Source of the DNA: Mesosutterella faecium
GTDB taxonomy: Bacteria > Pseudomonadota > Gammaproteobacteria > Burkholderiales > Burkholderiaceae_F
Assembly (NCBI RefSeq): GCF_022809315.2
Contig: NZ_JAKZJU020000001.1
Location: 1,240,001-1,304,000 of the forward strand
Reading direction: 5' to 3'
DNA length: 64,000 nt
Positions 27,902 to 36,384 of the stretch are shown here, one piece after another. The position numbers were made by a program, and so were the translations under genes. The notes under the pieces were generated by a model. That model had not been told where the DNA came from, made no database searches, and was given only the letters and a program-made list of their open reading frames with translations. Position 1 is the stretch's first letter; each line of letters opens with the position of its first letter.

Positions 27902-28855
27902 AGAAACAAACATCCGAAGCCTTTCGTCATATGGCAAAATACATTGCAGCATAATCCCTAATCGAGTTGCATTCCAGTAAGAAATTAATGCTAAAAGGGC
28001 GGCAAAATTCCTGTTTAGGGGGGAATTAGCGACATGGCAGTCCATATCATATGCACCAGCTAGGAATTCGCTAAAAATTTCTGGCCCTAAAGCAATGACA
28101 TCTGGAAGGCCGACAGATCCCCAGACTGAAAATCGTCCTCCCACCCAGTCCCACATAGGGAAAAGATTTTCTTTTGGTAAATTTAAAATATTTGGCGCCT
28201 TAGGATTAGCTGATACAACCACAATATGTTTAGCTCTGTCTGTTCCTTTAATACCAGATTCCTGAAGCCATTTATCTATTTCTGCGGCATTGACTAGAGT
28301 TTCTCTAGTTTTAAAGCTTTTACTAGAAACAATGATCAAAGTCTTGTAAGGGTTAACTGTACCAACGATTCTGTCAAAAATAATTCCATCTACACTGGAT
28401 AGAAAATGAATCTGAATTTTAGGATTGACTTCATGAAATGCATGGTACAAAGCTTTCGGGCCCACCTCTGAACCGCCAATTCCAATATTAATAATGTCAG
28501 TAAAACTATCTCCTTTACAGCCTTTTAATTCTCCAGATCTAATTTTTTTGGCAAACAAAAACATTTTCTGTTTAGCTTGATTTATTTCTTGATAGTGAGG
28601 GGCATTGGCGGTTTGAGAACGTAATGCTGTATGAAGTGCTGCCCTATTTTCAGTACGGTTTACTAAATTACCATTCATCATAGATAAGAAATTTTCCATT
28701 AATTTCCTATCTTCAGCAAAAGAAATTAATCGGTTAAGGTCAGACATAGTTAGCCTTTGGCGACCAAAATCCAACCTTATTCCACAATCTTCAAAAGAGA
28801 CAACTCCATCTCCATCTCTTAAGAAAGGAAGTACCGTTACGGGTGATGAGGACAT
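27896..28855 (-). pseudogene. pgi: Glucose-6-phosphate isomerase, N-terminal fragment (split by IS pair)
   Basis: The 5' two thirds of pgi. Pgi interconverts glucose-6-phosphate and fructose-6-phosphate. ATG 28855 has AAGGAAA upstream. The fragment has the phosphosugar-binding regions IGIGGSEVGPKAL and SSKSFKTRETL and the GGRFSVWGSVGLP segment. Translation runs through the 17-bp repeat and stops 2 codons later at the IS end (…RMFVSC-stop), so a 319-residue truncated protein would be made without the catalytic His and Lys. The uninterrupted protein would be about 473 residues, shorter than the E. coli enzyme (about 549), mainly at the N-terminus. The gene is AT-rich and is preceded by an acyltransferase gene on the same strand. 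Confidence 0.92.
27902..27918 (+). repeat. 17-bp direct repeat 3 of 3 in pgi
   Basis: Right-hand flank of the tandem IS pair, identical to 24260-24276 and 26081-26097. Confidence 0.95.
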
Positions 28856-29012
28856 TCTGTTAATTTTTCCTTTTTATTCGTATTCTAATTTCAATATTAG
28901 ATATTTTACAATAACTAAAATTTTTAATTCTTGCAAATTTATTCATTGTAATTTCTTTGGTGCAAGATATGCAAGAAAAATTTTAGTAAACTATAAAAGA
29001 AAGCAGTTTATT

Positions 29013-30059
29013 TTATTTACGAATCAGAAAAATTCCCTTCAACAAATATAATTTATTAAATATGAAGTTTCTTATGATATCTATAACAAAACAAATAAAA
29101 TAGATAGACACTGTTGCAAATACATACCATATAATAAAATAATTTTTATCAAAAAAATTTTCAGGGTTAAACAAACGCCTAAAAAATATTGGATAAAGCA
29201 TGCCGCAGTGGATAAGATAAACGGGAAAAGATTTCTGTGATAGTAAGTCAATAAAAGATGGAAGTTTTGGCTTTAGTGTAATACAGATCGAAAATAACAA
29301 TACAGTTAGAATGATGATAGGTGATTTCTCAACTGTCCATATAAAAAAATCTGGAGAAATGCTTTTTGTATATTTAGCAAAAAGGAACTCAGAAAATAAA
29401 ATTAATGAAAAAATAAGGCAAGCTAAAAATATTAAAACTTTTCTATATTTTATAAGATATTCTATTTTTTGTTCATAAATATATATTCTTATAAATCCAC
29501 CAACTAAATAAAGAAGAATGAAGATATCAATTTTGCTATTTATATTAAAGTAGTTTTGAAGAGTAAAGGTTGGAATAATAGAAGAAATACAAAAAATTAA
29601 GAGTATTAATTTTAATATTTTATCTTTAAAATTTAACAAAATACTGTTAATGAATGGAACGAAAATAATTAACAAAAAATATGTACTCATGAACCAATAT
29701 TTAGCTGTTATTATTGGGAAAAATTGTGAAAAAAGTCCATGAGGAACAAATTTCAAGTGTGCGGAAATGTAATAAGAAAAAATAGAATAAAATAAAACAA
29801 TTGAATAAAGAGAAAAAAGGTGACTTAAATTTAATTTGTTTTTTTTACAAAGCAAAAATCCTGAAATTAAAACAAAAACACAATTTCCAATTCCGCCTCC
29901 CATACGAGCAATCGCAAAAAACCACCAATTTAAACTAATAGAATGTAATGAATTAAAATCAACAGGACTATGATCTGTAAAATGAAAAGCGATTATTCCT
30001 AGCATAGCAAATATTCGCATATATTGAATCGATGTGATCTTGTCTTTTACCGAAGCCAT
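29013..30059 (-). CDS. Acyltransferase family 3 membrane protein
   Basis: A 348-residue, very hydrophobic protein with about ten transmembrane segments. The opening TSIQYMRIFAMLGIIAFHFTDHS fits the acyltransferase-3 motif, with the conserved R and H in helix 1 (the catalytic His is His22), and FVLISGFLL is the typical second-helix signature. Family members O-acylate surface polysaccharides, lipopolysaccharide or peptidoglycan using cytoplasmic acyl-CoA. The location beside galE and glycosyltransferases suggests modification of the LOS/O-chain. Strongly AT-rich. It is transcribed divergently from galE. Confidence 0.85.
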   Translation of the reverse strand: MASVKDKITSIQYMRIFAMLGIIAFHFTDHSPVDFNSLHSISLNWWFFAIARMGGGIGNCVFVLISGFLLCKKNKLNLSHLFSLYSIVLFYSIFSYYISAHLKFVPHGLFSQFFPIITAKYWFMSTYFLLIIFVPFINSILLNFKDKILKLILLIFCISSIIPTFTLQNYFNINSKIDIFILLYLVGGFIRIYIYEQKIEYLIKYRKVLIFLACLIFSLILFSEFLFAKYTKSISPDFFIWTVEKSPIIILTVLLFSICITLKPKLPSFIDLLSQKSFPVYLIHCGMLYPIFFRRLFNPENFFDKNYFIIWYVFATVSIYFICFVIDIIRNFIFNKLYLLKGIFLIRK

Positions 30060-30153
30060 TGTTATGATATTTAAAAATAATTTATATAAATATCAAATTC
30101 ATATCATAATAAAAAATATGAACTGATATGGTTCACGAATAAGTGTTTAGCGC

Positions 30154-30183
30154 TTAATGGTAACACATAAAATGATATATAAT
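30154..30183 (+). promoter_or_regulatory. Candidate promoter for galE
   Basis: TATAAT at 30178-30183, with a weak TTAATG -35 at 30154-30159 and an 18-bp spacer. It lies in the AT-rich gap between the divergent acyltransferase and galE genes. Confidence 0.45.
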
Positions 30184-30215
30184 ATTTGAATATTATAAAA
30201 CGATAGGTTCTTGTT

Positions 30216-31217
30216 ATGAAGATATTTTTAACAGGCGGTGCAGGATTTATCGGTTCTCATACCGCAGTTGTGTTGCTAAAAGCTGGCTATGAAGTTGTTA
30301 TTTATGACAATTTTTCAAATTCTCAACCATCAGTAATTGATCAAATAAGCAAAATTGCAGGGAAAAGACCAGAAACGATTGAAGGGGATATTAGAGATAA
30401 AGAAAAGCTACTGCAGGCTTTAGCTAATGTTGATGTTGTTATTCATTTTGCGGGTTTAAAAGCCGTAGCTGAGTCAGTCAAAGAACCACTTAAGTATTAT
30501 GAGAACAATGTCAATGGAACTTTAGTATTATTAAGAGCAATGAATGAAAAAAAGATAAAAAGAATAATCTTTTCTTCTTCCTCTACTGTTTATGGTATTC
30601 CAGATAAATTGCCTTTAACAGAAAATTCACCTACTGGAGGTGTTTCAAATCCGTATGGGAGAACAAAACTTCAGATCGAAGAGATCTTAAAAGATATTTG
30701 CGCGGCAGATCATTTATTTAGTGCGGTATGTTTAAGATATTTTAACCCTATCGGTGCTCACGAATCTGGATTAATAGGTGAAAATCCAAATGGTATTCCT
30801 AATAATCTTTTGCCGTATGTAGCTAAAGTTGCGCATGGAATATTGCCTTATGTTCGAGTTTTTGGTTCAGATTATCCAACTTTAGATGGAACTGGGGTCC
30901 GAGATTATATTCATGTTATGGATTTAGCAGAAGGCCATGCTTTATCTATTCCTTACATAGTTAAAAATTTAGGATGGAAAGCCATTAATTTAGGCTGTGG
31001 TAAAGGATATAGTGTTCTAGATATTATTCATGCCTTTGAAAGAGCAAGTGGGAAAAAAATACCATATAAGTTTTTGCCAAGACGGCCTGGAGATATAGCA
31101 GCAAATTGGTGTGATCCATCCTTGGCCCATACTTTGTTACATTGGGTTGCGAAAAGGGATTTAAATGATATGTGTAGAGATTCTTGGAATTTTGAGCTTC
31201 AATATCAAAAAAAATAA
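30216..31217 (+). CDS. galE: UDP-glucose 4-epimerase
   Basis: Short-chain dehydrogenase-fold epimerase that interconverts UDP-glucose and UDP-galactose and supplies UDP-Gal for surface glycans. The 333 residues match the family. The NAD-binding GGAGFIGSH is at residues 7-15, the catalytic SSSSTVYG serine/threonine is followed by the NPYGRTK tyrosine-lysine pair, and DGTGVRDYIHVMDLAEGH is characteristic of GalE. Only the pgi remnant nearby links it to central sugar metabolism. It ends at a strong bidirectional terminator. Confidence 0.95.
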   Translation: MKIFLTGGAGFIGSHTAVVLLKAGYEVVIYDNFSNSQPSVIDQISKIAGKRPETIEGDIRDKEKLLQALANVDVVIHFAGLKAVAESVKEPLKYYENNVNGTLVLLRAMNEKKIKRIIFSSSSTVYGIPDKLPLTENSPTGGVSNPYGRTKLQIEEILKDICAADHLFSAVCLRYFNPIGAHESGLIGENPNGIPNNLLPYVAKVAHGILPYVRVFGSDYPTLDGTGVRDYIHVMDLAEGHALSIPYIVKNLGWKAINLGCGKGYSVLDIIHAFERASGKKIPYKFLPRRPGDIAANWCDPSLAHTLLHWVAKRDLNDMCRDSWNFELQYQKK

Positions 31218-31225
31218 ATCTTCTT

Positions 31226-31266
31226 AAAAAAGTTTCAACGCATATAGCGTTGAAACTTTTTTTATT
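31226..31266. terminator. Bidirectional terminator between galE and the GT8 gene
   Basis: Perfect 16-bp inverted repeat (31226-31241 with 31247-31262) with a 5-nt loop. Runs of A on one side and T on the other serve both converging genes. Confidence 0.9.
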
Positions 31267-31272
31267 TAAAAA

Positions 31273-32448
31273 TCAGATAGCTTTTGCATACGATTTAATT
31301 CTTAACAAGGGAATGTTAAAAATTCGTAAAGAACGTTCTTCTGGAGCTTTTCTCCATTCAATAATCTTGAATAAAGAAATAGTAAAAAATACTTTATTTG
31401 GAGTCAGATATTTTATGTAGAGAAAAGGTATACCTAAAATTTTTGTTTTAATACGAGTTTGTTCTATTTTTTTCGTAAAAATAGGTATTATTTTAAAAAT
31501 ACTGATGCGGAAAGTATCAACAATATTTTTGTTTAATGAGGTGTTAGATAAAGAAGGGTATTCATTTATTTTTTTATAATTATTTGCAATATCGAACCAA
31601 ATTCCTACAGTTGAAATATTAGACCTGTCAAAATCAGTTCCTCCTAAAGCAAGCCATTCTAAATGATTTCTGAACCATTCCGGATATGATTGAAGCAGTA
31701 ATTGATTATTCCATGGCTTTTGATTAGTACCAAAATGTACCATTTTAGCTAAAGGTGCATAGCCATGATGAGCGTGGCAGACGAATTCATTCCAAGAAAA
31801 TTCGTTAGGTTTGATGTTTTTATCTTGGTAAAGCAGTTGAATAACAGCTTGGTCTAAATTTTTCAGATGATTAGCCCATTTCATAGATAGAGAATAGCAG
31901 TAAGCAGCTAAATCTTTATAGTTTGGGAGATCATCGTTGACGACCATTACGGCATTTATGTGGCTGTCCCGTACCATGTCATAACCAGGAACGGGTTTAA
32001 TGAACTGATCACCAACTGTCCATACTGTATTCCAATTTAAGTCTTTTGCTTGTCCGATCGGTCCGTATTTCTCTAATTCAGATATGTCGCCTTGTACACA
32101 TATATCACAATCAAGCCAAATGACTGTTTTATATTCATCTAGAAGATTAAAAATTTCAAAATGGGCCGCTGTTAGTAAAGAATTAGGATTAGTCCATCTA
32201 CCGTTTTTTGGTAATCCTTTATCAGACAGCATAAATTTTTGGAAAGAAGGGTCGAAACTAAATTCCTTCAAAATTACGCGTGGAATTTTTTCTAATGCTT
32301 TTATATTTTGAGTTTGAAGTTTTGTATGATATATGACTATGTCAAACTCTTTATGTGGCATATACTTATTTAATCCTAATGCCACATTCCCTGCTGCAAA
32401 AATAATATTATCAGAGCAAATTAAAAAATAAGCTAATTTTTTTTTCAT
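31273..32448 (-). CDS. GT8-type glycosyltransferase
   Basis: A 391-residue retaining glycosyltransferase. The metal-binding DxD lies in VIWLDCDICVQGDISEL (Asp113, Asp115). The upstream YFLICSDNIIFAAG start and the later INAVMVVNDDL, LDQAVIQLLYQ and MVHFGTNQKPW segments fit family GT8, which includes the LPS glucosyl- and galactosyltransferases RfaI/RfaJ and LgtC. The C-terminal ~100 residues are basic/aromatic and probably membrane associated. The donor is likely UDP-Gal or UDP-Glc, in keeping with the neighbouring galE. It starts 15 bases after the upstream GT9-like gene ends, on the same strand. Confidence 0.85.
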   Translation of the reverse strand: MKKKLAYFLICSDNIIFAAGNVALGLNKYMPHKEFDIVIYHTKLQTQNIKALEKIPRVILKEFSFDPSFQKFMLSDKGLPKNGRWTNPNSLLTAAHFEIFNLLDEYKTVIWLDCDICVQGDISELEKYGPIGQAKDLNWNTVWTVGDQFIKPVPGYDMVRDSHINAVMVVNDDLPNYKDLAAYCYSLSMKWANHLKNLDQAVIQLLYQDKNIKPNEFSWNEFVCHAHHGYAPLAKMVHFGTNQKPWNNQLLLQSYPEWFRNHLEWLALGGTDFDRSNISTVGIWFDIANNYKKINEYPSLSNTSLNKNIVDTFRISIFKIIPIFTKKIEQTRIKTKILGIPFLYIKYLTPNKVFFTISLFKIIEWRKAPEERSLRIFNIPLLRIKSYAKAI

Positions 32449-32463
32449 TTTCTCACCTTTTAA

Positions 32464-33456
32464 TCAGTCTCTGTAAAAAGCTTGATCACACCATAGTGTA
32501 GCTTTTGAATGTAAAAAGTCTTCAAGTTTATTGGCAGGATTGGATTCGGCTATTTCTGTTTGAATAATATTAGAGCGTGTTGATAATTTATCAAAATTAT
32601 TTTTTATAGCCTTAATAATGTCAGAACTTTTAATGTTTCGCACGCATTTGTAATTATAAAAACACGGTTGATGTTGAGGATCTCTTAAATTTTTTGCGCA
32701 TAAATCACAATAGTCTATAGCTTTGACTAGTATATTATTTTTATAAAATGTACAACTGATAGGTTCTCCGGTTGACTGGAGAACTAGAGAATTACAATTT
32801 GCTGCCTTTGCTAAATGAATCAAGCCCCCTACACCACCAATAAAAAATAATGAATTCTTTAATAATCTTAAAGAGTCTAAAATATCTAAACCGCGGCAAT
32901 CCTTTACAGATTTTAATAATCTATCTTTTTTCCCGCCGAGCTGAACGAAAGAAACTTTATCTGAAAAATAGTCTATGATAGGTTGCATAATTTCACAAGG
33001 AATAGCTTTATAGTTCTGGAGCCCGCCCGTCATAATACATATATATTGATCTTCTTTATTTTTTATTGGGAAACCGAAGTCTAATGGTATCTTTATTTCT
33101 ATTTCTCCAGACAGCCCCATTCTTTCACAATATGTGGTAATCATATGTTTTCTTGGCCAACAAGTAACATTATTTTTAAAAGATGGAGCAAGATATTTAT
33201 AACTGCTAGCAGTAATAAACGTTGGCTCTAAATCTTCAACCATAGCCTGTTCTATAAGCTTCGATCCTTCATTGCTGTTCAATTTATTGAAAGTAAACCA
33301 ATCGATAGCTTCAACATAAGGGCATAGTTTAGTTAAGTTCTTAAAATTTGTACCAATGATAGCTTTTTCACCAGTTAGTTTAAAATAATTGTAGGCTGCG
33401 GCTAATAAGACAAGATTATCTCCCATGCCTGACCAAGTAAAAAATAATTTTTTCAA
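32464..33456 (-). CDS. GT9-like (heptosyltransferase-fold) glycosyltransferase
   Basis: A 330-residue GT-B-fold protein. MKKLFFTWSGMGDNLVLLAAAYNYF corresponds to the glycine-rich first strand/helix of GT9 proteins, and FIGGVGGLIHLAKAANC matches the nucleotide-sugar site where GT9 members have a GPEGG/D-SG-H motif. FVQLGGKKD is a second family segment. An unusual cysteine-containing segment follows (CDLCAKNLRDPQHQPC, then CVRN near residues 260-290). Heptosyl or other LOS-core transfer is inferred. It is operonic with the GT8 gene downstream. Confidence 0.75.
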   Translation of the reverse strand: MKKLFFTWSGMGDNLVLLAAAYNYFKLTGEKAIIGTNFKNLTKLCPYVEAIDWFTFNKLNSNEGSKLIEQAMVEDLEPTFITASSYKYLAPSFKNNVTCWPRKHMITTYCERMGLSGEIEIKIPLDFGFPIKNKEDQYICIMTGGLQNYKAIPCEIMQPIIDYFSDKVSFVQLGGKKDRLLKSVKDCRGLDILDSLRLLKNSLFFIGGVGGLIHLAKAANCNSLVLQSTGEPISCTFYKNNILVKAIDYCDLCAKNLRDPQHQPCFYNYKCVRNIKSSDIIKAIKNNFDKLSTRSNIIQTEIAESNPANKLEDFLHSKATLWCDQAFYRD

Positions 33457-33771
33457 TTTGAATTTCCTTGTCTTTTAGAAAAGTAACAATGTATTATACA
33501 CGGCGAGAATTTGATGATAATCTGCAACTATATTAAAAAAGTAATTAATAGAGCAATTCATGCCGAAGGCTAACTCTGTTTTGCCGAACAACAGCTGAAT
33601 TACTGATTAAAAATAGTTATACTACAGTATTATGTAAATAGCATATAGGTTGTTTGTATGGTTGATTTTACAATAATGCGACGAATGAATCGAAGGAGAC
33701 GCGGACAAAAACCTAGATGTAATCGAGTATCATAATATGCCTGACCATTGCTTTCACACAGAAAGGGGATA

Positions 33772-33844
33772 CGGACGTTTTTCTGGATTGTCAAGCGTAT
33801 GTCGATTTGCCCCCCAGGGGAGGAGATGCGGACGTTTTTCTGGA
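33772..33844 (+). repeat. Two direct copies of a 16-bp mobile-element-associated motif
   Basis: cggacgtttttctgga occurs at 33772-33787 and 33829-33844. A near-copy with one mismatch lies at 36380-36395 in the same orientation. The second copy directly follows the stop of the IS3 transposase remnant, so the motif may be an IS3 end. The surrounding stretch 33457-33850 has no supported gene. Confidence 0.6.
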
Positions 33845-33849
33845 CCAAA

Positions 33850-34000
33850 TTAATGTACTAAAACCCGCCTTTGACGGAACTCCAGGGGACTGAGTCCACC
33901 TAGTGAAACCTTGATTCGTTTTCGGCAGTACCAGCGCATGTACGCCTCGAGGTGATTGATAAAGTTTTCCAGCGTGACGCCTTCCCAGCTCCTGTTGTAT
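33850..34000 (-). pseudogene. IS3-family transposase (orfB), C-terminal fragment
   Basis: On the minus strand this reads YNRSWEGVTLENFINHLEAY, then RIKVSLGGLSPLEFRQ and a stop. That is the conserved end of IS3-family (IS150-like) OrfB proteins. It continues exactly in frame from the larger fragment at 35711-36384 if bases 34001-35710 are removed, giving KNEMLYNRSWEG across the joint. It was therefore one gene, interrupted by the IS110-type element. Confidence 0.85.
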
Positions 34001-34475
34001 ACGTGGTCAGCCCAAACTGTTGAGGCGTAGTTTCCCTAACGGGGCATGCGCAAGCATGCCCCAACTTTAAAAATCTCAATTAAAAAGCTCAAATCGAAGA
34101 ATCAGCATCGAGCCGCCGCACCAGTGCGCGCATGATCAACACTTGCGCGCACCCATTATTGCGGCGGCGAGCGTCGAATTTCATCTGCCGCCACAACCTG
34201 ATTCCCATAACCATTCCTGCCGATGCACTTGTAGCGCCAGCTCTTCGTGTGATGAGGAGGCTTCACAGCAATACGTCCGCGGTCGTCATGAGGAAGGTTT
34301 TCTCTTCCTCGCCGCCTAGTGATATTCGGGTGCGGCGGGAGCGCACTATAAAAAACGCAGTTTCATAGACTTGAACTATTGCATTTTCCTGCGTTTTCCC
34401 GCCGCCTTGAGCCGGATCGTCACTACAACATTGGCCTTCGTGGTCCTGAGAAAATATTCTTAGCTGCTCTCCGAC
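34001..34475 (-). ncRNA. Hairpin-rich non-coding right end of the IS110-type element; candidate bridge RNA
   Basis: 475 bases without a coding frame of note. It contains a 9-bp hairpin with a GCAA loop (34041-34062), a compound hairpin (ccgccgca 34113-34120 with tgcggcgg 34160-34167; gtgcgcgc 34124-34131 with gcgcgcac 34145-34152), further cgccgc/gcggcg pairings around 34311-34340, and a minus-strand terminator (34350-34397). The density of compensating stems argues for a structured RNA. IS1111-group elements are reported to encode their bridge RNA downstream of the transposase, which fits. Exact RNA ends are unknown. Confidence 0.45.
34350..34397 (-). terminator. Probable terminator downstream of the IS110 transposase
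   Basis: On the minus strand aaaacgcag pairs with ctgcgtttt around a loop that holds a small inner stem, followed by T residues. It lies about 80 bases after the transposase stop. Confidence 0.55.
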
Positions 34476-35555
34476 TTAAGCCGCAGCCCTCGATCTGCCG
34501 GCTTTGATAGGCTGAGGCCTGTATTCCATGCCTTTCTCACAGAGTATTCTCCAGGCGATGCGGGCGAGCTTTGCCGCGATGGCGCAGACCTTGACGCCGT
34601 ATTTCTTTCCGGACGCCTTGATCTTCCGGACCCATTCGCCAAGAGTTCCCTCGAGCCTGTCAGCCATGATCATCAAAGCCGCGGCCCCCTGAACTAACAT
34701 GGATCTGGGGTGTTTCGGCCCTCTCTTCGTAATGTGGCCCAGGGTGTCCCTGTCTCCGGTCGAGTTCTGGCGGGGCACAAGGCCGAGAGACGCCGCAAAC
34801 TGCCGGCTGTCGCGGAAGCGGGAGGCTTCCCCGCAGTGCGTGAGGAGAGCGCCGGCGCATTTGGGGCCAATGCCCGGAATTGTCATCAGACGCTTCGAGT
34901 CCTCGTTTGCACGCACGAGTTCGTCATACTTCTGTCCGGCCTTTTTCTCCCATTCAGAGGCCTCGAGCCAGGAGTCCCGCAGCATCAGGAGGGCTTCCTC
35001 GGCCAAAGGCGTCAGATCTTTCGTATGCGTCTCTATGAACTCCGGCAGGTGTTCGGCTATGAACCGGCTGGTTTGAGGACTGCTTAAACCATATTCGAGC
35101 AGCAGGGCGTGAATTCGGTTTCCGAATTCTATGCGGGTCTTCATGTAGCCCTGATAGATGCGCTGCAGGGACTGGAGATCCTGCTGCGCCTGGGTTTTCG
35201 GGACCACAAAGCTGATGCCCGGAATGTACCAGGCCCAGGCGATGTAGGCGGCATCAAGCATGTTGTTCTTCTGATGTCCGCATCTGATCCGCTTCACATC
35301 CCCGGGGTTCAGGAGGCGTCCGTCGTGCCCCAGCGCTTTCACCTTGCGGACGAAGCAGTGGCTTCCGCCGCAGGCCTCCATCAGAACGGAGGCCCGGGGC
35401 ATGTTCGCAAGCCTTTCCAGCAGCTTTTCCTTCGAAATGCGGGGCAGCTTCAGGGCTATCTTCCGATCTTTGTCAAAACCAACAACATCACAGTGAGTTT
35501 TGGCAAGGTCGATGCCGATGACAACAGCGGGATTGTTTGAGAGGGTAGAATTCAT
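34476..35555 (-). CDS. IS110-family transposase (DEDD recombinase)
   Basis: A 359-residue transposase from ATG 35555, which has AAGGAG 9 bases upstream. An in-frame ATG at 35657 would add 34 residues but has no ribosome site and lies in the structured leader. The N-terminal RuvC-like domain starts VVIGIDLAKTHCDVVGF (Asp16) and continues with EACGGSH and the NNMLDAAYIAWA acidic segment. The C-terminal domain has the transposase_20 block IPGIGPKCAGALL and FAASLGLVPRQNSTGDR, which includes the region of the family's catalytic serine. The frame is intact. IS110 enzymes use a structured RNA to pair target and donor. Confidence 0.92.
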   Translation of the reverse strand: MNSTLSNNPAVVIGIDLAKTHCDVVGFDKDRKIALKLPRISKEKLLERLANMPRASVLMEACGGSHCFVRKVKALGHDGRLLNPGDVKRIRCGHQKNNMLDAAYIAWAWYIPGISFVVPKTQAQQDLQSLQRIYQGYMKTRIEFGNRIHALLLEYGLSSPQTSRFIAEHLPEFIETHTKDLTPLAEEALLMLRDSWLEASEWEKKAGQKYDELVRANEDSKRLMTIPGIGPKCAGALLTHCGEASRFRDSRQFAASLGLVPRQNSTGDRDTLGHITKRGPKHPRSMLVQGAAALMIMADRLEGTLGEWVRKIKASGKKYGVKVCAIAAKLARIAWRILCEKGMEYRPQPIKAGRSRAAA

Positions 35556-35710
35556 GGCGGAGCGCTCCTTGGTTTTGGATACCTCAGTTATAACCCCGGG
35601 CGGGGTTGTGTTCTGAGAAGCAAGGGCGCTCTTTTTGTTTTCAGCTACAGTTTTCATGATGGATGGTCACCGCGAGTAAGGCCCCGCCGTAGGGGGCTGA
35701 CCATCTCATT
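35556..35710 (-). ncRNA. Structured leader (left end) of the IS110-type element
   Basis: On the minus strand this shows two nested stem-loop systems. One is bounded by GGTCA/TGACC and contains GCCCC/GGGGC. The other is bounded by GAGCGC/GCGCTC, contains CTCAG/CTGAG and AACCCC/GGGGTT, and covers the transposase ribosome binding site. The same layout recurs upstream of the degenerate copy (36742-36902), with differences concentrated in the first loop. It may be a bridge RNA or a translational control element. Confidence 0.45.
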
Positions 35711-36384
35711 AACATCTCGTTTTTCAGCCTCCCGAAAAAGCCTTCGCAGGCGGAATTGTCCGGGCTGCACCCCTTTCGGGACATGGATCGGACAAGGCCC
35801 GCGTGCTGGGTCAGAGAGATCCACTCAGGCCAGCGATAATGGCACCCACGATCCTAATGAATCACCGGGTGTTCTCCTGCCTTCAGAATTGAGATTGCTT
35901 TCTTAAGCATCAGGTTGGCCAGATCCGAGCTTGGGCTGGTTCCTATGGTCCAGGCCACTGGCATCCCGTCAAAGCAGTTGATAATCGGAGATAAATAGAC
36001 CTTCCCTGCGGGAATTGCGAACTCAGTGATATCCGTCAGCCACAGTGCGTTTGGGGTGGAAGCGTGGAATTTCCTCTGCACGATGTTTGGGACTTCAGGC
36101 GTCAGTTCTCCGCGATAGGACGAATATTTCCTTTTCCTCGGCGTATACACGTAAAGTCGATCCTGCCGCATGATCCGACGAACTACTTTCTCAGAAAGAC
36201 GGATGCCAGCCCGCTTCAGAAGCCACCACAGCCGCCTGTAGCCATAGCTGCGGTAATTCTCTGTGAACAGCTGAAAGATCAGACCTCTGGCCTCTTTGTA
36301 CTTGTCCGGCTTGTCAACTGTGGCCTTCTGGTAGAAATAGCTGCTTTTCGAAAGGCCAAACGCTGCTAAAAGGGGGGTGCGGAC
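35711..36384 (-). pseudogene. IS3-family transposase (orfB), N-terminal and central fragment with internal amber codon
   Basis: IS150-like OrfB. The frame starts at the junction near 36384 and reads LLAAFGLSKSSYFYQKA, YRSYGYRRLWWLLKRAGI, TPNALWLTDITEF (first catalytic Asp) and then HPVIH. It is followed by TAG at 35856-35854 where the family has serine in H-S-D-R-G, and continues DRGCHYRWPEW and CEGFFGRLKNEM (catalytic Glu). The stop truncates the protein before the second Asp. orfA and the left end are missing, replaced by the degenerate IS110 copy. Non-functional. Confidence 0.85.

Larger units (their letters stand above)
34001..35710 (-). mobile_element. IS110/IS1111-type insertion sequence inserted in an IS3 transposase gene
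   Basis: Boundaries are set by exact reconstruction of the interrupted IS3 reading frame. Subterminal inverted repeats tggtcagccc lie at 34004-34013 and, inverted, at 35694-35703, about 3 and 7 bases from the two ends. This resembles the subterminal repeats of IS1111-group elements. There is no target duplication, which is usual for the family. The element holds one transposase gene (34476-35555), about 155 bp of structured DNA upstream of it and 475 bp of hairpin-rich non-coding DNA downstream. Both ends are candidates for encoding the bridge RNA known for IS110-family elements. Confidence 0.8.
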
